From assembly GCA_035911135.1 (NCBI GenBank), contig JAMHWD010000034.1:124001-188000 (forward strand): a DNA stretch of 64,000 nucleotides, written 5' to 3'. How positions within the stretch are numbered: the first letter of the stretch is position 1; every line of letters starts with the position of its first letter. The stretch comes from JAMHWD01 sp035911135 (GTDB lineage Bacteria; Pseudomonadota; Alphaproteobacteria; Micavibrionales; Micavibrionaceae). Positions 24,169 to 32,220 of this stretch are shown piece by piece. Both the position numbers and the translations under genes were made by a program. The notes beneath the pieces are model-generated. The model saw only the letters and a list, made by a program, of their open reading frames with translations, was not told the origin of the DNA and searched no databases.

Positions 24169-26037
24169 TTACAGCACCAGCGATCCGCTTGTAGCCAGTT
24201 GCTCGGCGGTTGTGCCGGCAGTGAGACCCACGATTGAGGCCACGGCCACGAAATTCGCGCCGCCATCTGCGCCGTTTATATCAACCGAGAGCGTTGCAAC
24301 GCCGGAGGAATGCGTAACCTTGACAAAATTGGCAATCACATCACCAGCATCATAGGTATCCAGGATATCGCTGATATTGATCTTGTCGCCTTGGGCAATG
24401 CTGAAATCAGCAATACGGTCAACGCCAATTCCGACATCACGGCTATCAAACACAAATGTATCAGCCCCCGTTCCGCCTGTCAGATCATCCGCGCCCTGAC
24501 CGCCATGGATCTGGTCATTGCCTGCGCCGCCGACAATGACATCATTCCCGGAACCGCCATGCAGATAATCATTGTCATTATCGCCGTAAAGCCAGTCATT
24601 ACCGGAATCGCCGTATAATTTATCAGCCCCCGACCCGCCGCGGATCGTATCATTCCCGCCAAGGCCATAGATATTATCGGCAGCAGCACTGCCGTTTATA
24701 GTATCGACGGCATTCGTGCCCAGCCTTGCCCCGCTTTGAGCCAAAGCCTGCGCCGCATGGGGATCCGCCAGAATAGTGGCGATATCGGCATTGGAGATCT
24801 CACCAAATATCGCATCAATTGCATGATAATTTTTGCTATCGGCGAAGATTTCAATGGCGCTGATTTCCTCCTGCACATGAACGCCCGCGCCTAATTTCGC
24901 CATGAAATCACGAAGCGCATTGGCGTGAGTCGCATCATCAGATGTGCTGCCCGGATTATCGTTAAAGACAATCTCCCGTACCACTCTGCCCAGATCGCCG
25001 GGATCGGCCTGCGTCTTTTGTGTGGCGGTCAGGTAATCCGTCAGCGCATCAAGGGCGGCATAATTACCGCTGGCCGCAAACATCTGCGCCGCTGCGCCGA
25101 TCTCTATGCCATGCACCTTGGAGCCCAGTTTCGCCATGAAATCACGCAGCGCATTGGCGTGGGTTGCATCATCGGCAGTCGTGCCCGGATTATCGTTAAA
25201 GACAATCTCCCGCACCACTCTGCCCAGATCACCGGGATCGGCCTGCGTTTTTTGTGTGGAAGTCAGGTAATCCGTCAGCGCATCAAGGGCCGCATAATTA
25301 CCGCTGGCCGCAAACATCTGCGCCGCCGCGCCAATCTCTATGCCATGAACGCCCGCGCCCAGTTTCGCCATGAAATCGCGAAGCGCGTTGGCATGGGTTG
25401 CATCATCGGCAGTCGTGCCTGGATTATCGTTAAAGACAATCTCCCGCACCACACGGCCCAGATCACCCGGATCGGCCTGCGTCTTTTGCGCTGATGTCAG
25501 ATAATCTGTCAGCGCATCAAGGGCCGCGTAATTACCGCTGGCCGCAAACATCTGCGCCGCCGCGCCAATTTCTATGCCATGCACCTTGGAACCCAGTTTT
25601 GCCATGAAATCACGAAGCGCATTGGCGTGGGTTGCATCATCAGATGTGCTGCCCGGATTATCATTAAAGACAATCTCCCGCACCACTCTGCCCAGATCAC
25701 CGGGATCGGCCTGCGTCTTTTGCGCTGATGTCAGATAATCTGTCAGCGCATCAAGGGCCGCGTAATTACCGCTGGCCGCAAACATCTGCGCCGCCGCGCC
25801 AATTTCTATGCCATGAACGCCCGCGCCTAATTTCGCCATCAGGCTGCGCGTCATGGTGGCGGCTGTGGCATCATTGCTTAAAAACGTAATGTTACGCAGA
25901 GATTGTCCCAGCACACTGGGATCGATCACGCCGATTTGTGCCGTCGTAATACTGGCAAGCGTGCTGTTAAGCAGCGTCACATTCCCGGCTCTGCTGGCGT
26001 TTAATAAATTGGTTTCGATTTGTTGGATTGTAGCCAT
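24169..26037 (-). CDS. RTX-type calcium-binding protein with tandem repeats, probable type I secretion substrate
   Basis: 622 residues. Residues 1-66 form a divergent first unit; residues 67-378 are four near-identical 78-residue repeats (each starting MAKLG and containing IEIGAAAQMFAASGNYAALD and DLGRVVREIVFNDNPG), with a partial fifth after them. Residues about 445-545 hold glycine/aspartate nonapeptides (GLGGNDTIRGGSGADKLYGD and similar) that bind calcium as a parallel beta roll. The last ~80 residues resemble the type I secretion target domain and end in SGSLVL. No signal peptide. No ABC exporter or membrane-fusion gene is adjacent. Role may be adhesion or surface layer (inference). Confidence 0.88.
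   Translation of the reverse strand: MATIQQIETNLLNASRAGNVTLLNSTLASITTAQIGVIDPSVLGQSLRNITFLSNDATAATMTRSLMAKLGAGVHGIEIGAAAQMFAASGNYAALDALTDYLTSAQKTQADPGDLGRVVREIVFNDNPGSTSDDATHANALRDFMAKLGSKVHGIEIGAAAQMFAASGNYAALDALTDYLTSAQKTQADPGDLGRVVREIVFNDNPGTTADDATHANALRDFMAKLGAGVHGIEIGAAAQMFAASGNYAALDALTDYLTSTQKTQADPGDLGRVVREIVFNDNPGTTADDATHANALRDFMAKLGSKVHGIEIGAAAQMFAASGNYAALDALTDYLTATQKTQADPGDLGRVVREIVFNDNPGSTSDDATHANALRDFMAKLGAGVHVQEEISAIEIFADSKNYHAIDAIFGEISNADIATILADPHAAQALAQSGARLGTNAVDTINGSAAADNIYGLGGNDTIRGGSGADKLYGDSGNDWLYGDNDNDYLHGGSGNDVIVGGAGNDQIHGGQGADDLTGGTGADTFVFDSRDVGIGVDRIADFSIAQGDKINISDILDTYDAGDVIANFVKVTHSSGVATLSVDINGADGGANFVAVASIVGLTAGTTAEQLATSGSLVL
24904..25839 (-). repeat. Four tandem 234-bp repeats inside the RTX gene
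   Basis: Exactly 4 x 234 bp, in frame, nearly identical at the DNA level. Two variant patches shuffle between copies (GAGVHG or SKVHG; NPGSTSDD or NPGTTADD), as expected from recent duplication plus recombination between units. Confidence 0.92.
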
Positions 26038-26263
26038 AATTTACCCCATAAAATAATTGTTGATGTCAGCTTATAAAGTTCATCTCACCACATGATTTTC
26101 ACATAATAAACACAAATTTTGATATTTTTGACATATTTTGAACATATTTCTCCACATTGTGAATATTGTGTTGATTTTATGAAAATATCATGTTAGGCTT
26201 TCGCAATATCATGCTTTCAGACTTTAAGGGGCTTCCCGAAAAAGTAAATTGACCTGATACGAT

Positions 26264-27292
26264 ATGCGCCGTAGCATCCCCCGCATGACCCAAGAAAAAT
26301 TCACGCTGGCCGAGATAACGGCCCTTTATGACCGCCCCTTTATGGATCTGGTTTTTGAAGCCGCATCCGTTCACCGCGCCCATCATGCCGCCAATGAAAT
26401 GCAGATGTGCACATTGCTGTCGATCAAGACAGGAGGCTGCACCGAGGATTGCAAATATTGCTCGCAATCCATTTACAACAATACGGATCTTGAAAAAGAA
26501 ATCCTGATGAAAACCGATGATGTTCTGGCGCAGGCCAGAGCCGCCAAAGAAGCGGGATCAACCCGGTTTTGCATGGGAGCCGCCTGGCCGCGCGTTCTGG
26601 ATGGCCGTGCGTTTGACCGCGTATGCGACATGGTCAAGGGCGTATCCGATATGGGTATGGAAGCCTGCGTGACATTGGGCATGCTGACCTTCGATCAGGC
26701 CATGCGCCTTAAAGAAGCGGGTTTAAGCGCCTATAATCACAATCTGGATACATCCCGTGAATTCTACGATAAGATTATCACCACCCGCACCTATGACGAG
26801 CGTTTGGACACGCTGAAAAATGTAGCCAAGGCGGGTATATCGGCTTGCTGCGGCGGGATTTTGGGCATGGGCGAAAGCAAGGAAGACCGCATATCCCTGT
26901 TGCATACGCTGGCCAATCTTGATCCGCAGCCAGAAAGCGTGCCGATCAATATGCTGGTGCCGGTATCAGGCACGCCGCTGGAAAATGCTGAAAAGCTGGA
27001 TATCTTTGAATGGATACGCTGCATCGCTGCGGCGCGCATTCTCATGCCGCATGCCATGGTGCGCCTCTCGGCCGGGCGTTTGCAGATTTCCAAAGAAGCG
27101 CAAACACTGGCATTCATGGCTGGGGCCAATGCGATATTCACCGGCGAAAAACTGCTGACCACCGCCAATCCGGAGGAAGATTTTGACAAAAATCTTCTTC
27201 ATGAGCTAGGAATAAAGCCGCGCGCGCCCTTTAAAGAAGAGTCCGCGCAAGCCGGATGCGGAACGGGTTGCGGCTGCGCGAAGGAGGTATGA
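26264..27292 (+). CDS. bioB: Biotin synthase
   Basis: 342-residue radical-SAM enzyme that inserts sulphur into dethiobiotin, the last step of biotin synthesis. The [4Fe-4S] motif CTEDCKYC (C-x3-C-x2-C) and the [2Fe-2S]/substrate regions (YNHNLDTSREFYDKIITTR, CCGGILGMGE, PINMLVPVSGTPL, RLSAGR) are intact. The C-terminus is unusual: after the barrel it ends in a Cys-rich AGCGTGCGCAKEV. ATG 26264 is used; 26285 is a possible alternative, and neither has a clear ribosome-binding site. First gene of the biotin cluster. No BioR-type palindrome was seen upstream. Confidence 0.95.
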   Translation: MRRSIPRMTQEKFTLAEITALYDRPFMDLVFEAASVHRAHHAANEMQMCTLLSIKTGGCTEDCKYCSQSIYNNTDLEKEILMKTDDVLAQARAAKEAGSTRFCMGAAWPRVLDGRAFDRVCDMVKGVSDMGMEACVTLGMLTFDQAMRLKEAGLSAYNHNLDTSREFYDKIITTRTYDERLDTLKNVAKAGISACCGGILGMGESKEDRISLLHTLANLDPQPESVPINMLVPVSGTPLENAEKLDIFEWIRCIAAARILMPHAMVRLSAGRLQISKEAQTLAFMAGANAIFTGEKLLTTANPEEDFDKNLLHELGIKPRAPFKEESAQAGCGTGCGCAKEV

Positions 27293-27331
27293 TTATTTTT
27301 TAAAACTATTAAACAGGGAGTTACTTTGAAG

Positions 27332-27574
27332 ATGTTTAAAAAAATTACAGACTGGCTGGATAAACAAGCTAAAGTGCCTGATACCAATCCCGATTCCATA
27401 TCGAATTCCATTATACGCCGCCGCGGATCAAAAAGCCGCCTGCTTGCGATGGAATCAGAGCTTGGCGCGCAATGGGACAAGGCCGTGCAATCAAATGCCG
27501 CGCCGGAAGAAAAGCGCGCTATCGCCCAAGCTTACGGCACGACTGTCACTGCGCTTGATACATTCTACGAATAA
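27332..27574 (+). CDS. Small orphan protein in the biotin cluster (first of a pair)
   Basis: 80 residues, soluble, basic N-terminus (MFKKITDWLDKQAK), then GAQWDKA, PEEKRAIAQAYG and TALDTFYE. The pattern AQWDKA...PE-K-IA...T-AL is shared with the next gene, so the two arose by duplication. Unknown family; possibly a helical protein-binding module. Between bioB (40 nt away) and its paralogue (20 nt). ATG 27332 is used; a TTG at 27326 is 5 nt after GGGAG and is also possible. Confidence 0.65.
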   Translation: MFKKITDWLDKQAKVPDTNPDSISNSIIRRRGSKSRLLAMESELGAQWDKAVQSNAAPEEKRAIAQAYGTTVTALDTFYE

Positions 27575-27594
27575 ACATCCACGGAGCAAAAATC

Positions 27595-27828
27595 ATGGCC
27601 GATACCACCAAAACAAAAAGCGACATGGAACGCCTTTGGGAAATAAAACAGCATTATGCCGCACAATGGGACAAGGCTAAAGCCGGCCCCATAGATAGCG
27701 GCCACAAAATGAGCCCTGAGGATAAGGCCAAGATTGCCCTTGGCGCGATTGCCTATGCAGAAACAATTCAGGCCCTGCATGTGCTTGAGGAACAGCATAA
27801 GGCACAAAAAGAATGGACCCCGTCATAG
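27595..27828 (+). CDS. Small orphan protein in the biotin cluster (second of a pair)
   Basis: 77 residues, soluble, charged. YAAQWDKAKAG, SPEDKAKIALGAIAYAETIQAL and HVLEEQHKAQK mirror the preceding protein. CGGAG lies 9 nt before the ATG. It ends 23 nt before bioF in the same direction, so it is very likely in the same operon. Function unknown; the position suggests a part in biotin synthesis, but this is inference from context only. Confidence 0.68.
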   Translation: MADTTKTKSDMERLWEIKQHYAAQWDKAKAGPIDSGHKMSPEDKAKIALGAIAYAETIQALHVLEEQHKAQKEWTPS

Positions 27829-27851
27829 TCCGATAAGATGCCTGTGACATC

Positions 27852-28958
27852 TTGATTGATACCGCCTTTCAAAAAAAGACCGCCCAGTTAAAAACGATAA
27901 ACCGTTATCGTGAACTCAGCCTGCCGCGCGGGCTGGATTTCTCCTCGAATGATTATCTGGGCTTTAAGGACCATCCGGCCCTGAAGCGCGCCGCCCTTGA
28001 GGCCATTGAAAATGGGGTGGGCCTTGGCGCGGGGGCATCGCGCCTTTTGCGCGGCAATGCACCCGAACATGAAGCACTGGAAAGCTTCGCCGCGCAGCAT
28101 TACGGCCATGAAGCGGCCCTATTTTTTGCCAATGGATTTATTGCCAATTATGCGGTTTTTACAACTTTGCCCACGCGCCATGATGTGGTGATTTATGATG
28201 CGCTGGTTCATGCCAGCGTGCGCGATGGCATTCATGCGGGCGCGGCAAAATCCATCAAGATTCCGCATAACGATTTAAACGCCTTTGAAGATGCCCTGAA
28301 ACGCAGCCGGGATCAGGCGCAGCAGATTTATATCGCCGTTGAATCGCTCTATTCCATGGATGGCGATATCGCGCCGCTCGAAGCGCTATATGCACTGGCG
28401 CAACAATACGGCGCTATCCTGATCGTCGATGAAGCCCACAGCACCGGCGTGTACGGCGATCAGGGCAAGGGATTATGCGCCGGCTTGCCGCGCGATAATC
28501 TGATTGTCCTGCACACATGCGGCAAGGCGCTGGGCGTGGCTGGCGGGATTATAACAGCTGACAAATCAATCATTGATTATCTGATCAATGCCGCGCGGCC
28601 TTTTATTTATTCCACCGCCCCGCCGCCCTTGCAGGCGCATCTGGCCCTGAAGGCCATCGAATTTTGCGCCGGCACTGATGGCGATCAGCGCCGGGCAAGA
28701 CTGCAATCCCTGTGCCGGACCGCGCAGCAGGAAATCGGCGGCCATGGCACGCAGATTATCCCGGTCATCCTGGGAGCTGATGAGGCGGCCCTTATGGCCG
28801 CGCAAAAACTGCAACAGGCCGGATATGATATCCGCGCCATCCGCCCGCCAACAGTGCCGGAAAATACGGCAAGATTGCGCCTGTCATTAAATGCCGATAT
28901 CAGGGAAAGTGATTTAAAAGCCTGTCTCGCGCAGATCCAAAGCCTGGCCGGACGCTGA
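27852..28958 (+). CDS. bioF: 8-amino-7-oxononanoate synthase
   Basis: 368-residue PLP enzyme joining pimeloyl-ACP (or pimeloyl-CoA) with L-alanine. Motifs: SSNDYLGFKDHPALK, GAGASRLLRGN, FANGFIANYAVF, VDEAHSTGVYGDQGKG and the Schiff-base region LHTCGKALGVAGG, where the usual T-x-x-K appears as CGKALG (Lys present). The start appears to be TTG (27852) with no obvious ribosome-binding site; no better in-frame start exists before the conserved N-terminus. Translation may be coupled to the small gene upstream. Confidence 0.93.
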   Translation: MIDTAFQKKTAQLKTINRYRELSLPRGLDFSSNDYLGFKDHPALKRAALEAIENGVGLGAGASRLLRGNAPEHEALESFAAQHYGHEAALFFANGFIANYAVFTTLPTRHDVVIYDALVHASVRDGIHAGAAKSIKIPHNDLNAFEDALKRSRDQAQQIYIAVESLYSMDGDIAPLEALYALAQQYGAILIVDEAHSTGVYGDQGKGLCAGLPRDNLIVLHTCGKALGVAGGIITADKSIIDYLINAARPFIYSTAPPPLQAHLALKAIEFCAGTDGDQRRARLQSLCRTAQQEIGGHGTQIIPVILGADEAALMAAQKLQQAGYDIRAIRPPTVPENTARLRLSLNADIRESDLKACLAQIQSLAGR

Positions 28959-29014
28959 AGAACCCCGGCCGATAATGACCGAGGTTCCCCCCGCGAGCAA
29001 TGATGTCACTCGGA

Positions 29015-29515
29015 TTAATTCGTGGTTACCCAGTCATAAATCCCATCATTGTCGAAGTCATGATATGTCGTTGTAACTTTCTGATATTCGGCCGCATCAA
29101 CAACGCCATTACGGTCGGCATCCCAGGCTTCATAGACTTTTACATCATAAGCCTTGGTATATTCGGTCGTGTCGATAAACCCGTCGCCATTCACATCATA
29201 CCCGACGAAATCAACACGGGCAGGTTCTGCCGTCAGACCAATGGGTTGATAGAACACGGTTGTGTATTTATTCCATTCCGTACGGTCAACGCGGCCATCA
29301 CGGTCATAATCAATCAGGCGGTAAGAATGTGTCACATATTCATTCTGGTCCATATTCATGTCCTGATTGATGTCATATGTGTAATATCTGGTCGTGGTTG
29401 TGGTTGTGGTGGTCGTTGTATTTGAAGAATCGGAAATTCCGGTCTCGGCCCCGGCTGTTACGGCCAAAAGGCACACAGCCACCGGCGTGAGGAATGCCAT
29501 ATATAAGCTTTTCAT
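29015..29515 (-). CDS. Secreted EF-hand protein
   Basis: 166 residues: signal peptide (MKSLYMAFLTPVAVCLLAVTAGA), a run of ten threonines, then calcium-loop-like motifs DINQDMNMDQNEY, DYDRDGRVDRTEW, DVNGDGFIDTTEY, DADRNGVVDAAEY and a last partial loop DFDNDGIYDW. The loops follow the D-x-[DN]-x-[DN]-G-x-[IV]-[DN]-x-x-E pattern well in the last three. Probable periplasmic or outer-surface Ca2+ binder. It lies on the opposite strand in the middle of the biotin cluster, between bioF and bioD. The ribosome-binding site is CAGGAGAT. Confidence 0.85.
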   Translation of the reverse strand: MKSLYMAFLTPVAVCLLAVTAGAETGISDSSNTTTTTTTTTTRYYTYDINQDMNMDQNEYVTHSYRLIDYDRDGRVDRTEWNKYTTVFYQPIGLTAEPARVDFVGYDVNGDGFIDTTEYTKAYDVKVYEAWDADRNGVVDAAEYQKVTTTYHDFDNDGIYDWVTTN

Positions 29516-29639
29516 GATAAATCTCCTGATATTTTTATAAGAATTTATAACCTGTAGATGGCCAATGCGCGGAAGCTGGCTCCGGTTCCTTTAAAAAAAC
29601 GCTGCCCGGCATCAATTTTTTTGCTAATACATTAGGACT

Positions 29640-30272
29640 ATGAGCAATTCCTTTATCATCAGCGGCACAGATACCAATGTCGGCAAGACCGTGGCCAGCG
29701 CCATGCTGGTCCAGGCTTTGGGGTATAATTACTGGAAACCCTTGCAATCGGGTATCGAGGATGGCGGGGTTGATACGCGCCGCGTCCAGAAAATGACTGA
29801 TTTGCCCGATGAGCGGTTCCTCCCCGAAAAATATGTTTTTTCCGAGGCCCTTTCCCCGCACCGCGCAGCGGAAATTGACGGGGCAAGCGTGGATATCCAA
29901 AACCTGACATTACCGGCCTCCGACAGACCGCTGATTATTGAAGGGGCAGGCGGATTGATGGTTCCCCTGACCCGCAAGAATTTGCAGATCAATATTTTCA
30001 AGTCATGGGGCCTGCCGGTTATTCTAGTGGCGCGCACGGGTCTGGGCACGATCAATCACACCTTGCTTTCGCTCGAAGCCTTGTGGGCGCGAAAAATTCC
30101 GGTTCACGGCATTATCTTCAGCGGCCCGGCTAATGACGACAATATCCGTACCATCGCCGAATTTTCCAGTGTGAGAGTTCTGGGGCATATGCCGATGCTT
30201 GAGGAAATCAACCCGACCACCCTTGATATCTGTTTCGAGCGCAATTTCCGGCGCGAGGATTTTCTATCATGA
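29640..30272 (+). CDS. bioD: Dethiobiotin synthetase
   Basis: 210-residue ATP-dependent enzyme that closes the ureido ring of dethiobiotin. The N-terminal P-loop SGTDTNVGKTVASAM (with GKT), KPLQSGIEDGG (substrate lysine), EGAGGLMVPL and VARTGLGTINHTLL are canonical. The stop codon overlaps the bioA start (ATGA), so bioD and bioA are translationally coupled. Confidence 0.95.
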   Translation: MSNSFIISGTDTNVGKTVASAMLVQALGYNYWKPLQSGIEDGGVDTRRVQKMTDLPDERFLPEKYVFSEALSPHRAAEIDGASVDIQNLTLPASDRPLIIEGAGGLMVPLTRKNLQINIFKSWGLPVILVARTGLGTINHTLLSLEALWARKIPVHGIIFSGPANDDNIRTIAEFSSVRVLGHMPMLEEINPTTLDICFERNFRREDFLS

Positions 30273-31540
30273 CATCCCCCGTCTGGCATCCCTTCACCCA
30301 GCATGGATTGATGCAAGAAGCCATCACGATAAAATCCACAAACGGCATTTATCTGGAGAAGCCGGACGGGCAGAAAATCATTGATGGAATTTCCAGCTGG
30401 TGGATCAATATCCACGGCCATAATCATCCCGCCATCACCGCGGCCATACAGGCGCAGGCCGGAAAGATGGATCAGGTGATTTTTGCCGGGTTCACGCATG
30501 ACCCCGCCGAAGAGCTGGCCGCACGATTGGTAAAACTGAGCGGCCTTCCCAAAGTGTTTTTCTCCGATAGCGGATCAACATCCGTTGAGGTCGCCTTGAA
30601 AATGGCGGCCGGATACTGGCACAACAAGGGCAAGGCACGCGGCAAGATTATCGCGCTGGAACACGGGTATCACGGCGATACGATCGGCACGATGGCGGCC
30701 GGTGCGCGCGGCGTTTACAATGCCGCTTATGAGCCGTTTTTATTTGATGTCATTCGCCTGCCTTTCCCGGATGAAAGCGGCGCGGCACAAGAGGCACTTG
30801 CACAAATTCTTAAAACCCAAGGCCATGAGATTGCCGCCCTGATCGCCGAACCCCTTGTCCTTGGCGCAGGCGGCATGAAAATCTACGCGCCCGAAATTTT
30901 GAAAGACATGTACGATCTGTGCAAGGCGCATGATGTATTTTTCATCGCCGATGAGGTCATGACCGGATGGGGGCGGACAGGAACGATGTTCGCCTGCGAG
31001 CAGGCCGGATTTACGCCCGATATTTTATGCCTTTCCAAAGGGCTGACAAATGGATCGCTCCCCTTAGCAGTAACACTCTGCCGGCAGGAAATATTTGACG
31101 CGTTTTATGATACCGACCGCGCAAAAATGTTCTTTCACTCTTCCTCCTATACCGCCAACCCGATTGCCTGCGCCGCCGCCAATGCCAGCTTGCAGATCTG
31201 GGATGATGAGCCCGTGAGGGAGCGCATCAAAAATCTGGCAAAATGTCAGGCGGATAATCTGGATCGCCTGCGCGGCCGGGATGAAATCATCAATATCCGC
31301 CAATGCGGCACGATTGCGGCCTTTGATATCGTGGCGGAAAGCATTGGTTATTTGTCTTCCATAGGGCCGATTCTCTACGATTTTTATCTTGAAAACGGGC
31401 TTCTCTTGCGCCCGCTGGGCAATACAGTGTATGTTCTGCCTCCTTATTGCATCACCGCCGCAGAACTGGAGCGTATCTATGACACCATCATCCGATCCCT
31501 TGATCATATCCGGCATGCGGGAAGCCAACGCGCCGCATGA
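30269..31540 (+). CDS. bioA: Adenosylmethionine-8-amino-7-oxononanoate aminotransferase
   Basis: 423-residue class III PLP aminotransferase that uses SAM as amino donor to form 7,8-diaminopelargonate. Motifs: DGISSWWINIHGHNHP, FSDSGSTSVEVALKMA, EHGYHGDTIGTM, FIADEVMTGWGRTGT and the Schiff-base lysine in LCLSKGLTNGSLPL. The DGISSWW block near the N-terminus is specific to BioA. The 3' end overlaps the ferritin-like gene by 62 nt. Confidence 0.96.
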   Translation: MTSPVWHPFTQHGLMQEAITIKSTNGIYLEKPDGQKIIDGISSWWINIHGHNHPAITAAIQAQAGKMDQVIFAGFTHDPAEELAARLVKLSGLPKVFFSDSGSTSVEVALKMAAGYWHNKGKARGKIIALEHGYHGDTIGTMAAGARGVYNAAYEPFLFDVIRLPFPDESGAAQEALAQILKTQGHEIAALIAEPLVLGAGGMKIYAPEILKDMYDLCKAHDVFFIADEVMTGWGRTGTMFACEQAGFTPDILCLSKGLTNGSLPLAVTLCRQEIFDAFYDTDRAKMFFHSSSYTANPIACAAANASLQIWDDEPVRERIKNLAKCQADNLDRLRGRDEIINIRQCGTIAAFDIVAESIGYLSSIGPILYDFYLENGLLLRPLGNTVYVLPPYCITAAELERIYDTIIRSLDHIRHAGSQRAA

Positions 31541-32129
31541 AGCGCCCGTTAAAAATTATCTGGCCCGCATTATCGCCGATAAAGAAGAACATGCGAAATT
31601 CATGAATATGCTCTCGATGCTGGAGCATATGGGCAGCCGCAAAATCATGGTCTCGCAGATGGATAAGGGCGATAGCTTGACCGAAGATACGCTCAAGCAC
31701 CTTGCTGAAGAAGCCCGCCATGCGTATTTCTTCAAACGTCAGGCCGAACGGGCCGCAGGCCGGAGCCTTGATGGCTGGCGCGAGGAAAACACAACCGCCC
31801 GCGTTCCGGCCCTGATGTATTTCGGGCGCATGGATGCCGGAATTTCCAAGATTGTTGGAAACGATGCCGCCTATGGCTGGGTTTCGCTGATCATCGAATT
31901 GCGCGCTTGCTGGCTCTATAACATCTATCAGGCGGCCTTGGAGGAAAGCGATTACCAGTTATCGCTGAAAAGCCTGATCGCCGAGGAAGATGGCCATCTG
32001 GAAGAGATGTATGCCATGTGCGGATCGGACACAAAACGCTTAAGAGAATTAAGCGCGTATGAGACCTCCCTGTTTGCAAAACTCTGGGCACAGATTGAAA
32101 ATCCTGTGAAAATCAAGGCTGCAGCCTGA
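31479..32129 (+). CDS. Ferritin-like diiron-fold protein overlapping bioA
   Basis: 216 residues, all-helical pattern. Metal-ligand-like motifs occur in four consecutive helices: an early DKEEHAKF, then EEARHAYFFKRQAE (E-E-x-R-H), IIELRACWLYN (a lone Glu) and AEEDGHLEEM (E-x-x-H). The E...ExxH...E...ExxH arrangement is that of carboxylate-bridged diiron proteins (ferritin, R2, PaaA-like oxygenases). GGAG lies 7 nt before the ATG at 31479, so it starts inside bioA and is translationally coupled. No membrane helix. It may be an oxygenase supplying or modifying the pimelate precursor (inference), or an unrelated iron protein. Confidence 0.78.
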   Translation: MTPSSDPLIISGMREANAPHEAPVKNYLARIIADKEEHAKFMNMLSMLEHMGSRKIMVSQMDKGDSLTEDTLKHLAEEARHAYFFKRQAERAAGRSLDGWREENTTARVPALMYFGRMDAGISKIVGNDAAYGWVSLIIELRACWLYNIYQAALEESDYQLSLKSLIAEEDGHLEEMYAMCGSDTKRLRELSAYETSLFAKLWAQIENPVKIKAAA

Positions 32130-32220
32130 TTTTAGGGCTTCTCACCTCTCAAAAGCCTTGCTAGGGTATGATTCTCTAGCACTTTTGAAACATTTGTCAC
32201 TTTTTACGGGAAACTATGCC

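Noticed and set aside
24904..25839. CRISPR-like array
   Set aside because: The units are 234-bp in-frame coding repeats without spacers.
26038..26263. BioR operator or clear promoter before bioB
   Set aside because: No TTATMTATAA-like palindrome; TTGACA-like hexamers lack a -10 box at proper spacing.
28959..28990. Terminator after bioF
   Set aside because: A mismatched AACCCCGG/CCGAGGTT stem without a T tract; not strong enough to call.
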